Assembly: GCA_003134685.1 (NCBI GenBank)
Contig: PLCA01000007.1
Location: 118,175 to 170,984, forward strand
Direction: 5' to 3'
Source of the DNA: Gemmatimonadota bacterium
Lineage (GTDB): Bacteria; Gemmatimonadota; Gemmatimonadetes; Gemmatimonadales; Gemmatimonadaceae
DNA: 52,810 bases
Part shown: one piece after another, positions 44,537 through 52,810 of the stretch
How positions within the stretch are numbered: the first letter of the stretch is position 1
Layout of the letters: each line of letters begins with the position of its first letter
The notes under the pieces: generated by a model
Databases searched by the model: none
What the model was told of the DNA's origin: nothing
Seen by the model: the letters and a program-made list of their open reading frames with translations, nothing else
Program-made: the position numbers and the translations under genes

Positions 44537-45672
44537 TTCCCGCCAGGTGCGAGTGAGCCGATCTTCGCCTCGAGTCCGGCGATCAGCTCGTCGAACGATT
44601 TCTGGAAGCTGGCGATTCCGTCGACGAGGAGCTTCTCTGTGACTTCCTTGATCGATATTCCGACCGCTTCGACTTCCTTCAGCAGTCCTTCGGCGGCCGC
44701 GACTTTCTTGTCGACCGCTCTCTCAACTACTCCGTGATCCCGGAACGCATCGATCGTGGCGGGGGGCATCGTGTCCACCGTGTCCGGCCCGATCAGTTCT
44801 TCGACGTACATCACGTCGCGGTACTCGGGATTCTTCGTGCTGGTGCTCGCCCAGAGCGGACGCTGAGCGCGCGCTCCCTGCTTCGCCAGCGCTTGCCAGC
44901 GGGTTCCGGCGAACTTCTGCGCGAACAATCTGTAGGCGAGCTTCGCGTTCGCGATCGCCGCGCGGCCCTTGAGCAGCCTGAGCCTTTCCTTTTCCGGCTG
45001 CGAGGCCTTGGCGATAAGCGCATCGAGACGCTTGTCGATTTCGGTGTCGACTCTGCTCACGAAGAAGCTCGCGACTGACGCAAGGCCATCGATCGGCTGG
45101 CGCGCCTTGATGCGATCCTCGAGCCCGGCCATGTACGCCTCGATCACACGATCGTGCGCCTGGATAGCGAAGAGGAGCGTGATATTGACATTGATGCCTT
45201 CGGCGATGAGACGGCGCACCGCAATCGCGCCTTCCGACGTGCCGGGCACTTTGACCATCACGTTCGGGCGATCGACAGTCTTCCAGAGCCGCCGCGCTTC
45301 CTCGACGGTGGCGTCGGCGCTGTGCGAAACCCCGGGTGACACTTCGATCGAGACGTAGCCATCGGCCCCGCGCGTCGAGCTGTAGACGGCGGCGAAATGG
45401 TCGCAGGCGTCGCGCACGTCAGTCGTCTCGAGGAGCTCGAAGAGCTGCCAGCTGGTGAGGCCTTGCTGCTCGGCCTCGATGATCTGGTCGTCGTAGGCAT
45501 TGCTCGACGCCAGGGCCTTCTGAAAAATTGTCGGATTAGACGTCATGCCGGTGAGCGCATCGTCGGAGATGCGGCGATCCAGCTCGCCGTCGTGCAGCAT
45601 TCGTCGATCGATGCTGTCGAGCCAGATAGATTGGCCGATGTCGTGAAGCTGTTGTAGCCTGTTCTTGGCCAT
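44533..45672 (-). CDS. tal: Transaldolase
   Basis: 379 aa, the long transaldolase type found in actinobacteria and cyanobacteria. SIWLDSIDRRMLHDGEL, GMTSNPTIFQKAL, and the Schiff-base lysine region NVMVKVPGTSEGAIAVRRLI. Later blocks are NVNITLLFAI, SVASFFVSRVDTEIDK and QRPLWASTSTKNPEYRDVMYVEELIGPDTVDTMPP in pieces. It transfers dihydroxyacetone units in the pentose phosphate pathway. First gene of the central-carbon operon. Confidence 0.95.
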   Translation of the reverse strand: MAKNRLQQLHDIGQSIWLDSIDRRMLHDGELDRRISDDALTGMTSNPTIFQKALASSNAYDDQIIEAEQQGLTSWQLFELLETTDVRDACDHFAAVYSSTRGADGYVSIEVSPGVSHSADATVEEARRLWKTVDRPNVMVKVPGTSEGAIAVRRLIAEGINVNITLLFAIQAHDRVIEAYMAGLEDRIKARQPIDGLASVASFFVSRVDTEIDKRLDALIAKASQPEKERLRLLKGRAAIANAKLAYRLFAQKFAGTRWQALAKQGARAQRPLWASTSTKNPEYRDVMYVEELIGPDTVDTMPPATIDAFRDHGVVERAVDKKVAAAEGLLKEVEAVGISIKEVTEKLLVDGIASFQKSFDELIAGLEAKIGSLAPGGK

Positions 45673-45743
45673 GGAAAATCCCCCTCTCGAATTCTAACCA
45701 GCCAGACGCCCCGGCGCCTCTGTCCGGCGGGGATTGCCCTGTA

Positions 45744-45932
45744 TCAAAACTCCCGCTTGCGCATTTCCTTGAAGAAGCGCTCGTGTTCCTGGCGCTCCTT
45801 GAGCGTCGCCTCGTCCGTGGGCAAATCAGAGAGGTTCTTGTCGTATTTCTTGCCGAAGCCCTTTTGACCGGTCGATTTTGCTGCTTTGGCGGCGTTCTTC
45901 TTTGCCAGCGCCGCGATCTTCTTGTCGTCCAT
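45744..45932 (-). CDS. Small Lys-rich hypothetical protein
   Basis: 62 aa from ATG 45932. Composition is strongly charged: MDDKKIAALAKKNAAKAAKS, a central GFGKKYDKNLSDLPTDEATL and a C-terminal ERQEHERFFKEMRKREF helix. No Cys, no membrane segment, no recognised family. A longer in-frame start at 45989 would add 19 residues without clear benefit. Its isolated position and high charge suggest a small cytoplasmic, possibly nucleic-acid-binding protein. Confidence 0.6.
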   Translation of the reverse strand: MDDKKIAALAKKNAAKAAKSTGQKGFGKKYDKNLSDLPTDEATLKERQEHERFFKEMRKREF

Positions 45933-46031
45933 GATTGGGTTTTCCCGGAGGAAGTGCTTAAAGGGAGCAACGAGGCACCCGAAAGGCAAGTGCGACTATC
46001 CCACTTTGGGCCACTCGCCCATTATTCACGA

Positions 46032-46589
46032 ATGAGAATGGCTCGCCTCATGTGCACGGCAGCGTTGGTCCCGGCTTTCATGGGGGCCCAGGGCCAGCAA
46101 CGACCCCTCTCCTATCACGGCTGGGCCCTTGGGATTTCGTTCGATAGCGCCACGAAACTCACCGAGGCGCAGATCGCCAGACCACTCGTATGCGTCGGAA
46201 TGGACACAAAGACGATGTTCTGCCAGACGGATCCTGGCGGACGGAACGCAAGTCTTTATTTCAGCCCGATGCCACGGCGCCTCGAAGAAATCCGGCTCAG
46301 CTTCCCAGTCGACCGACGTTTTTCCAGAGACTCCCTAAAGAGGTTTTTCACGACACAGTGGGGTCCTCCCATCCCTCGAGAGGTGCTCAGCACCGGATCG
46401 ACGTCGCCGAGGAGGGTCCGGCCGTCATCCGACGTCATTGGAAGCTGGGCGCGGGAGGGAACGGTATTCGGCATGGTCGCGGTTTCATCGCTCGACTCCG
46501 CGGCGAAGCTCTATATCTCCATCGCCAGCATGGATCGGCAGATCCGCCTCATGCTGGAGCAAGCCGACACGAGTCGCAAAACAAGATGA
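46032..46589 (+). CDS. Secreted hypothetical protein
   Basis: 185 aa from ATG 46032. A signal peptide of about 20 residues (MRMARLMCTAALVPAFMGAQG) precedes a mature domain with two cysteines and LYFSPMPRRLEEIRLSFPVDRRFSRDSLKR. No family recognised. Its stop overlaps the next gene's ATG (ATGA). The frame is open upstream, but that part lies antisense to the neighbouring small gene and is unlikely to be coding. Confidence 0.7.
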   Translation: MRMARLMCTAALVPAFMGAQGQQRPLSYHGWALGISFDSATKLTEAQIARPLVCVGMDTKTMFCQTDPGGRNASLYFSPMPRRLEEIRLSFPVDRRFSRDSLKRFFTTQWGPPIPREVLSTGSTSPRRVRPSSDVIGSWAREGTVFGMVAVSSLDSAAKLYISIASMDRQIRLMLEQADTSRKTR

Positions 46590-47128
46590 CCAATTTCCCC
46601 GACGCGATTTCGGTTCTCTCCGCGATGATCACACCCGCCGTGCTCATCTCGGCGTGCGGATCGCTCATCCTCGCGACTTCGGACAGGCTGAGCAAGGCGG
46701 TGACGCGCACCCGCGAGATTTCGAGCGCGTTGATCCCGCGTGCCGCCGACCAGCGACACGACGATCGTGAAGAAGAGCGGCGGATGCTGTTCGTTCAACT
46801 CGACTTCGTGACGACGCGATCGCGTTTGCTACAACGAGCGCTGTCGCGCCTGTACGCGGCGCTGGCGTTCTTCGTGGGCACGAGCGTGAGCATCGGACTG
46901 GTGGCGATAACGAGCTCGGCGTTCACTCTCGTTCCGATTGCGCTCGGGCTGATTGGCGCGGGGCTGCTCCTCTACGCCGCATTTCTCTTGATCAAGGAAT
47001 CCCGCTTCGCGCTCGCCGCGGTGAACGAGGAGATGGACTTCATGTGGAAGCGCGGAAAAGAATACGGCCCGCCCGATCTGGTCGAGAAGGGGATCAAGCG
47101 TGCGGGCTGGTTTGGGGGAGTGAAGTAG
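46586..47128 (+). CDS. DUF2721 family membrane protein
   Basis: 180 aa, ATG in an ATGA overlap. DUF2721 pattern: VLSAMITPAVLISACGSLILATSDRLSKAVTRTREI, a charged loop with LFVQLDFVTTRSRLLQRAL, and two further membrane helices (ALAFFVGTSVSIGLVAI and LVPIALGLIGAGLLLYAAFLLI) with VNEEMDF near the end. Function unknown. Followed by a strong bidirectional terminator. Confidence 0.85.
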   Translation: MTNFPDAISVLSAMITPAVLISACGSLILATSDRLSKAVTRTREISSALIPRAADQRHDDREEERRMLFVQLDFVTTRSRLLQRALSRLYAALAFFVGTSVSIGLVAITSSAFTLVPIALGLIGAGLLLYAAFLLIKESRFALAAVNEEMDFMWKRGKEYGPPDLVEKGIKRAGWFGGVK

Positions 47129-47157
47129 GCGCGAGCTCTAACCAAATATCCCACAAG

Positions 47158-47189
47158 AAAAACGCCGGGCATTGCTGCCCGGCGTTTTT
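47158..47189. terminator. Bidirectional Rho-independent terminator
   Basis: AAACGCCGGGC pairs perfectly with GCCCGGCGTTT around a 6-nt loop (attgct), with A and T runs on either side. It separates the convergent DUF2721 and nrdJ genes and can end both transcripts. Confidence 0.92.
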
Positions 47190-47210
47190 GTCTATGAGCG
47201 CGGATCTACC

Positions 47211-49706
47211 TCACCCGCACTCGCTGAATCCGCACACATGGCACTTGGCGCAACCTTCAGCCATCTCGAGCGACGATCCGCAGTCCGGGCACGTGCCGAT
47301 GAACGACTCGCTCCGATTCAGCGCATCGAAACGATACTGAGATTGCCCGCCCTCTCCAGCCACCGGAGTCGGCTTGGGCTCCGCCACTTCGTCGATAGAA
47401 GGAGCTAGAGGCGCGCTGCCAAGCAGCTCTTGCTGCACACCCTGCTTCTCACGCATCCACTTCTCGAGCGCAATACCTATTGCATCGGGAACAGACAGTA
47501 CCTTGTTGGGACCGAGTCCGATCGCCTTATCCGACGCAATACCGCGCAGCTGGCGATGCACTTCCCGAATCGGAATTCCGGATCTCAGCGCCAGCGAGAT
47601 CAGACGTCCCATTGCCTCAGCGTCTGCCATCGCTGCTCCACCGGCCTTGCCGAGGTTGATGAACACCTCGAATGGCTGGCCACGATCATCCTCGGTGATG
47701 TTGAGGAACATCGTGCCGAGTGGTGTCTCGATGCGCGTGGTGATGCCGCGCAGCGTATCTGGACGCGCTCTCTTGGCGCGGCGCTGGAGATTCTCGGCCT
47801 CCACGTCGAACACCGCCTGCTTGAGTCTCGTGTTCTCGGCCTCGAGCTCCGCAATCGTGCCGTGCAGCTCACCACGCTCGGCTCTCGCGTCGGCCTTGCC
47901 GTCGCGCTCGGCTTTCGCCTGCACGGTCGCTCCGGTCGAGAGAACCTGATTGTCGCGCGAGCCATCGCGGTACACCGTCACGCCCTTGCACTTGAGCGCG
48001 TAGGCGAGCTCGTAGATCTCGCGCACATCGTCGGGAGTGGTCGCGTGCGGGAAGTTGGTCGTCTTGGAGATCGCAGAATCGCAATTCTCCTGGAAGGCGG
48101 CCTGCATTCTGACGTGCCACTCGGGCGTGATGTCGTGCGCGGTGACAAATACGCGCTGCACCTGCCTGGGCACTTCGTCAAAGTGAATGTGACCTTCCCT
48201 TGCGATCTTCTCCATCAGCTCGTCGGAGTACCAGCCATCTTTCCTTGCGATCGCGACGAAATCTTCGTTCACGTCGGGCATCATCGCGCCCGCCTGATTC
48301 CGCATGAACGCAACGGCAAAAAGCGGCTCGATGCCCGAAGAGCAGCCTGCGATTATCGAGATGGTGCCGGTCGGAGCGATCGTGTTGACGTTGCAATTGC
48401 GCAGCAGCTGCATTGGCTTGACGCGCTTGCCATTGGCGTCGCGGGCGCACGTTTCGTCGGGGCCCCAGATCGATCTCGCCCACTCCGGGAACGGTCCGCG
48501 CTGGTCGGCGAGACGCTCGCTCTCGCGCTTCGACTCGACGTCCACGAACTTCTGAAGCTGGCGTCCGAACTCGACGCCCTCGATGCTACTGTAGGCGATT
48601 CCCAACCGAACTAGAGCATCGGCGAAGCCCATGACGCCGAATCCGATGCGCCGGATTCTCTTGGAGAGCGCGTCGATCTCGGGCAGGGGATACTTGTTGA
48701 CGTCGATGATGTTGTCGAGGAAGCGAACCGAGAGGTGGATGTCTCGCTTGAGAGCGTCCCAATCCATCTGCTCGTCCTTCACATAGTAGCCGACGTTGAT
48801 CGAGCCGAGGTTGCAGACGTCGTACGGGAGCAGCGGCTGCTCGCCGCACGGATTCGTCGCCTCATACTTTCCGACGTGCGGGACGGGATTGTAGCGGTTC
48901 GCTTCGTCTATGAAGAAGCAGCCCGGCTCGCCCGTTCTCCACGCGCCGTCGATCATCTTGTCCCAGACGGCGCGCGCGTCGAGCTGGCCGGTGACTTTGC
49001 CGCTGCTCGGGTCAATGAGGTCGTAGCTCGTGCCCGCCTTGACCGCTGCCATGAACTTGTCGGTGACGGCGACGGAAATATTGAAATTCGTGATCTGCGT
49101 CAGGTCTTCCTTGCAGGTAATGAAGTCCATGACGTCGGGATGATCCACGCGGAGAATTCCCATGTTGGCGCCGCGGCGCGTGCCGCCCTGCTTCACCGCA
49201 TCGGTCGACGCATCGTAAAGCTTCATGAACGACACCGGACCCGATGCGACGCCGGTCGTTGAGCGAACCATCGAGCCCTTGCCGCGCAGCTTCGAGAACC
49301 CGAAGCCTGTTCCGCCGCCGGACTGATGAATCAGCGCCATGGCGCGCAGCGTGTCGTAGATCCCATCGCGGCCGTTGGACAGAGCGTCCTCGACGGGAAG
49401 AACGAAGCACGCAGAGAGCTGACCGAGGGGGCGTCCCGCGTTCATTAGGGTCGGTGAGTTGGGCTCGAACCGACGCTCGACCATCAGGCGGTAGAAATTC
49501 TCCGCCATGGACGTGACCTCGCTGTCGCTTGCACCGTACCGGCGATCCGCTTCGGCAACCGTTCCCGCCACGCGCCAGAACATGTCTTCCGGCTGCTCCA
49601 CAGGTGTGCCCGTTGCGTCCTTGATCAGATAGCGTTTGCTGATCACGGTGCGCGCATTGTCATTCAATTGGGCTTCGCCCTGGGGCGGGACGGCAGGTAT
49701 GGGCAT
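47211..49706 (-). CDS. nrdJ: B12-dependent ribonucleoside-diphosphate reductase (class II)
   Basis: 831 aa. Conserved reductase blocks: [77 protein letters not shown] and [18 protein letters not shown]. The C-terminal part has a TSCPD-type domain and ends in a four-Cys cluster ([16 protein letters not shown]) that probably reduces the active site or binds zinc. A helical insert rich in Glu/Arg ([21 protein letters not shown]) separates the two parts. It makes deoxyribonucleotides without oxygen. GGAGAG lies 9 nt before the ATG. Confidence 0.95.
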   Translation of the reverse strand: MPIPAVPPQGEAQLNDNARTVISKRYLIKDATGTPVEQPEDMFWRVAGTVAEADRRYGASDSEVTSMAENFYRLMVERRFEPNSPTLMNAGRPLGQLSACFVLPVEDALSNGRDGIYDTLRAMALIHQSGGGTGFGFSKLRGKGSMVRSTTGVASGPVSFMKLYDASTDAVKQGGTRRGANMGILRVDHPDVMDFITCKEDLTQITNFNISVAVTDKFMAAVKAGTSYDLIDPSSGKVTGQLDARAVWDKMIDGAWRTGEPGCFFIDEANRYNPVPHVGKYEATNPCGEQPLLPYDVCNLGSINVGYYVKDEQMDWDALKRDIHLSVRFLDNIIDVNKYPLPEIDALSKRIRRIGFGVMGFADALVRLGIAYSSIEGVEFGRQLQKFVDVESKRESERLADQRGPFPEWARSIWGPDETCARDANGKRVKPMQLLRNCNVNTIAPTGTISIIAGCSSGIEPLFAVAFMRNQAGAMMPDVNEDFVAIARKDGWYSDELMEKIAREGHIHFDEVPRQVQRVFVTAHDITPEWHVRMQAAFQENCDSAISKTTNFPHATTPDDVREIYELAYALKCKGVTVYRDGSRDNQVLSTGATVQAKAERDGKADARAERGELHGTIAELEAENTRLKQAVFDVEAENLQRRAKRARPDTLRGITTRIETPLGTMFLNITEDDRGQPFEVFINLGKAGGAAMADAEAMGRLISLALRSGIPIREVHRQLRGIASDKAIGLGPNKVLSVPDAIGIALEKWMREKQGVQQELLGSAPLAPSIDEVAEPKPTPVAGEGGQSQYRFDALNRSESFIGTCPDCGSSLEMAEGCAKCHVCGFSECG

Positions 49707-50149
49707 TAGATAGAACTCTCCGCAGGATAAAAAGGGTTGTCAAGTAAGAAGACGACGGACCTTGAACTTCACGCTTGGGCATCGGTGATTTCGATGCGGG
49801 CAGGGATACTACCGGTATTCGTGAGTCCACGCCAGTGTTGACTTATCTCTTTACATGACAACGCTTTACGTATTCCACATCACGAATAGATACTCGACCA
49901 TTTTTTTTCCACGCCGAGGTCCATCGCGATCTACCGATCCAGGTCTGCATATCGCGCTCCCCGGTCAGATAATTGTGGCGAGGGATCGATGCCTTCTTAA
50001 GTACACCGGAGAGCGGTAGTTAGGTCATCTGAAAGGGGGAAACCCCACGAGCGATCAGTCGAGAACTGCGAGAAAGACTGGCGCGAGTCGGCCGTAGTGC
50101 CGCCGCTGGAAAACGTCCGTTTGCTTAGATACACGCACTCCAAAAGGGG
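49707..50149. other. Intergenic region upstream of nrdJ, 443 bp
   Basis: No coding frame, tRNA, B12-riboswitch core or clear NrdR box was found. An A/T-rich stretch around 49840-49910 includes an 8-T run. On the minus strand TTGACA occurs about 30 bp before the nrdJ start but without a -10 at proper spacing. It separates nrdJ from the upstream peptidase gene on the same strand. Confidence 0.5.
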
Positions 50150-52810
50150 TCAAAACGAAGCGCCAAAAGTCGCGTAAGCCTGCGCTACGCTCGCTCCGAG
50201 CTGCGCTCGATTGACCAGTGGAAACGCGAGTCCCAACCGAAGCCGAGCCTGCACATCGAGCTGTAGTCCGGTGTCGATATTGAGCTCTGCTCCGGCAGAA
50301 GTCATGGCCGGATTCCGGATATTCGCGGAGGTACAGAATCCGTTCGTGGTGTCGGCGCTCGCGGGACAGAACGCTCGACCGGTCTCGCCGAAAAGGGTCA
50401 GCGACATCCGATCGACGAAGACCGGGAAGTAGCGGAAGCCGCGCGATGGTGCGGCGAGCGGCGCACGATACTCGATCGCGGCCGAATACGCGCGAATTCC
50501 GCCCTCGGCTCCGGCGGGATATCCACGCACACCGAACGTTCGACGCTGCTGGCCAGCGGTAACACCGGGGAAGAGCTCGAGCGCCGTTCCACTGATTCCG
50601 CCGGCCGAAAAGAGGTCGGGACTTCCCTCATCGGTGATGCCGCCCGCGGCGCGAAGCGCGAGCACGTGGTGTGCAAAACCCGGCAGGTCGAGCGACTTGT
50701 ACGCCAACGTCGTTCCCACGACGCTGCGCGTGGCGCCGCCAGTCGTGCCTCCTCGCCAACGCTGACGTCCGGCAGCGCTGATGCTGATTCCATCCTCGGG
50801 CGAGATGCTCAGGCCCGGGCGCTGCGCGTTGGACCAGCCCGCCGACGCGATCAACGCCGGGTAGCTTTTGCTCTGCGAGTAGATCGACGACAGAAGCTGT
50901 AGCACTGTGTCGGGGCGAGTGGAGTAGGTGAGACCCTCGAGCTCTGCGCCGATCGAAGCGAGGGTGTAGGTTCGAAAACGCGGACGAATGAACGTCGCCT
51001 GTAGCGACACAATTCTCTCGCGCAATGTGAATCCGAACGGCGCCCTAGCGGCCCCGGTGGCCAGAGTGTCGTTCGCGTTGGAGAAGTTCTGCGATGCGTA
51101 CAGATCCAGCAGCGGCAGGCCGAATCCCGAATAGCGGTACCAGAGCCACGCGGAGTTTTGCGCCCATCGCGAATTGTGAAGCACCTCGACGAGATAGTCG
51201 TGGCGATCCACAATGTCGGAGCCGCTGGTGGAACCGCCCCATGACGTTCCGTTGTCTGTGGTGCTCTCGAGAACCGGACTCCAATAGCGCGGCAGGAGCG
51301 AAACCCACGGCGAATATTTCGTCGCGCGGGAGGTGTCGGACGCGCCAAGCGGCGCGAGCCCGGGCACATCAGCCAGGCAATTCGCGCAGCCAGAGCGTGG
51401 GCTCGTCGTGGTGCTGTCGGTGGCAACGCGAACGAGGGACGTGAACGGAGCGACGCCCAGATGAAATCCGTCGGCCCTGAAGAGCAGTGTCGCCAGCTGG
51501 CTTTGATCGGGCGACGCCTCTGGAGCGAATAATCCGGTGGACGCGCTGCTGATCCTGGCCACCGTGGGCGCGAAGGTGGTCACGTCCGCAACATAGATCT
51601 GCGGCGAGCCGCTTCGCTCGGATGAGAAATAGATGCGTGTCCCGTCAGAAGACCAGCTCGGACTCGAGTTGATTGCGTGGGTCGCGCCGAAGGAGTCGAT
51701 CATCTTCCCATCCGAACCGATGATGGCGATCTCGGATCTCCCGCGACTCTGCTTCACGGCCGCGATGCGCGAGCCATCGGGGGACCACCGCGGATCTGCC
51801 CACTGCACGTCGATGCTCGTGGGTGTGAGCGGCACGAGCGTGCGTCCGTCGCTCGAGAGCCGTACCAGCCTCGTCGTCGCCGGCTCGTCCTGAACCGCGA
51901 CGATCTCGCCGTCCACTCGCGCGTCCGGTGAGGTCAACCGAGCGCCGGTCGTGAGCCTGGTCTGCGATCCGTTTCTCTCGACGTAGAGATCGTTCCGGAT
52001 GTGGTATGGATCCAGGAAGTCGGGCTGCGAGAAGAGAATGCCACCGTCGGGCATTCTCACATTGGGACTCGTTCCGTTGCGCCGGCCGAGTCGCGTCTCG
52101 CGTCCCAAGAGACTGACCTGATATGCGGCGGGCATCTCGCGCCCGTTGTCGCCCGCGTACACCAGGGTCGTGTCGCTGAGCCAGCGCGGAAAGAGCGCGA
52201 CGCGTCCGTCGTTTGTGAGCTGGCGCCATCCCGGCATCACTTCGAATGGGCCCCGCACCTCGCGAGCCAGCGAGTCGCGCCAGTGCTCCCACGCCGTCTG
52301 GAACGACATCCCGAACGCGTTTCGCGACGTCAGCGTGAGAATGAAGGGAAGCGGAGTCTTCGCGCCATCCTCGACGAACCGGCGAATGCTCCCGGGGCCC
52401 TCCGTTCGCGACAGGTAGTCGAACAGCAGCGAGCCGTAGATGTAGATGACGTTGCCGCCGGGAAAGCGCGTCGTACCTGGTGACAACTCCTGGAGTGTAG
52501 GTAATTGATTGGCGAGCGCGGCCGCGCGCGCGGTCATCGAGTGTTCGGAGCTCTCCAGCCTGCCCACACCCGCCATTCGGGACTCGAAATAGACGGCGAG
52601 CCCCTCGAGCACCCAGCGCGGCTCGTACAGATTCGGAAAGAGCAGCGCATTCCTGCCGAAGATCGCCTGGCCAAAGCGCCAGATCCCACGCGAGCGGTCG
52701 AGGTGGAAAATGTGCGTGAGCTCGTGGGTCACGACGAGCGCGTTCCAGTCATCGTAGTTACGGAGACCCGATGCGTCTGTGGGCGGGTGCGCATAGACGA
52801 CGATGCGATT
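50150..52810 (-). CDS. Metallopeptidase / TolB-like propeller / outer-membrane barrel protein, N terminus cut
   Basis: At least 886 residues; the frame is open through the window edge at 52810, so the start lies outside. The N-terminal part carries a gluzincin motif, VTHELTHIFH (HExxH), with a glutamate in WVLEGLAVYFES about 40 residues later, as in M1/MA-like peptidases. The middle has TolB/PD40 propeller repeats (DPRWSPDGSRIAAV, SPSWSSDGTRIYFSSE, LFPRWLSDTTLVYAG). The C-terminal 400 residues are strand-rich, with surface-antigen features and a terminal aromatic residue (ATFGASF). It probably sits in the outer membrane with the peptidase and propeller facing one side. Substrate unknown. Confidence 0.82.
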   Translation of the reverse strand, partial: NRIVVYAHPPTDASGLRNYDDWNALVVTHELTHIFHLDRSRGIWRFGQAIFGRNALLFPNLYEPRWVLEGLAVYFESRMAGVGRLESSEHSMTARAAALANQLPTLQELSPGTTRFPGGNVIYIYGSLLFDYLSRTEGPGSIRRFVEDGAKTPLPFILTLTSRNAFGMSFQTAWEHWRDSLAREVRGPFEVMPGWRQLTNDGRVALFPRWLSDTTLVYAGDNGREMPAAYQVSLLGRETRLGRRNGTSPNVRMPDGGILFSQPDFLDPYHIRNDLYVERNGSQTRLTTGARLTSPDARVDGEIVAVQDEPATTRLVRLSSDGRTLVPLTPTSIDVQWADPRWSPDGSRIAAVKQSRGRSEIAIIGSDGKMIDSFGATHAINSSPSWSSDGTRIYFSSERSGSPQIYVADVTTFAPTVARISSASTGLFAPEASPDQSQLATLLFRADGFHLGVAPFTSLVRVATDSTTTSPRSGCANCLADVPGLAPLGASDTSRATKYSPWVSLLPRYWSPVLESTTDNGTSWGGSTSGSDIVDRHDYLVEVLHNSRWAQNSAWLWYRYSGFGLPLLDLYASQNFSNANDTLATGAARAPFGFTLRERIVSLQATFIRPRFRTYTLASIGAELEGLTYSTRPDTVLQLLSSIYSQSKSYPALIASAGWSNAQRPGLSISPEDGISISAAGRQRWRGGTTGGATRSVVGTTLAYKSLDLPGFAHHVLALRAAGGITDEGSPDLFSAGGISGTALELFPGVTAGQQRRTFGVRGYPAGAEGGIRAYSAAIEYRAPLAAPSRGFRYFPVFVDRMSLTLFGETGRAFCPASADTTNGFCTSANIRNPAMTSAGAELNIDTGLQLDVQARLRLGLAFPLVNRAQLGASVAQAYATFGASF

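Noticed and set aside
43532-44737. 401-codon plus-strand frame across pyruvate kinase
   Set aside because: Antisense shadow; it also crosses into transaldolase, with no domain or ribosome-binding site.
47430-48614. 394-codon plus-strand frame across nrdJ
   Set aside because: It is the antisense shadow of strongly conserved reductase blocks.
49707-50149. B12 riboswitch or NrdR boxes upstream of nrdJ
   Set aside because: Looked for because the enzyme uses adenosylcobalamin. The conserved B12-box core and paired NrdR boxes were not recognised; a covariance search would be needed to exclude a divergent form.

Overview
The window reads as a high-GC, Gram-negative chromosomal segment. Outer-membrane proteins are frequent: an OmpA-type protein, a TolC-type channel and a C-terminal outer-membrane barrel fused to a peptidase. 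There are several lipoproteins, a class II (B12-dependent) ribonucleotide reductase, a BshB1-type bacillithiol deacetylase and an MglA/MglB-type GTPase pair. This combination, with many MacB-like permeases, fits Gemmatimonadota or a near relative. That placement is inferred from gene content only; no rRNA is present.

Layout. 1-932 (-): partial lipoprotein of the DUF3494 ice-binding family. 1292-3022 (-): OmpA-type protein with two barrel repeats. 3472-8549 (-): a large membrane histidine kinase translationally coupled to a pseudokinase-kinase Ser/Thr protein. 8530-9276 (+): creatininase family. 9395-18308 (+): TolC channel, membrane-fusion protein, one ABC ATPase and four MacB-type permeases, arranged as a duplicated permease pair. 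18318-22103 (+): bshB1-like deacetylase, tryptophan 2,3-dioxygenase, cysteine desulfurase, mnmA. 22194-26457 (+): two tandem GH20 hexosaminidase lipoproteins, a small ORF and a DUF1080 protein. 26578-35151 (-): SRP RNA, dnaX, ybaB, recR, a small membrane protein, MglB-like, MglA-like, pgsA, cinA, grpE, dnaJ and an F420-type reductase. 35322-35714 (+): four-helix-bundle protein. 35877-45672 (-): transaldolase, pyruvate kinase, MBL hydrolase, pgi, aldolase, a minimal histidine-kinase-like protein, an NtrC-family regulator, YtxH, BrkB and a small lipoprotein. 45744-47128: three small proteins. 47211-49706 (-): nrdJ. 50150-52810 (-): metallopeptidase/beta-propeller/outer-membrane-barrel protein, truncated by the window edge.

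Genes are tightly packed, and stop-start overlaps of the form NTGA recur. ATGA, TTGA, GTGA and apparently CTGA are all used. Two genes have no ATG, GTG or TTG start that preserves their conserved N terminus: the NtrC-family regulator (apparent ATT start, 39048) and the MBL-fold hydrolase (apparent CTG start, 43127). Both have a well-placed Shine-Dalgarno sequence inside the upstream gene.

No tRNA, rRNA, CRISPR array, transposase or integrase was seen. The strongest candidates for something unusual are the two non-canonical starts, the histidine-kinase-like protein with no ATPase domain coupled to the NtrC-type regulator, the coupled histidine kinase and pseudokinase-kinase, the duplicated permease pair sharing one ATPase, and the peptidase-propeller-barrel fusion.
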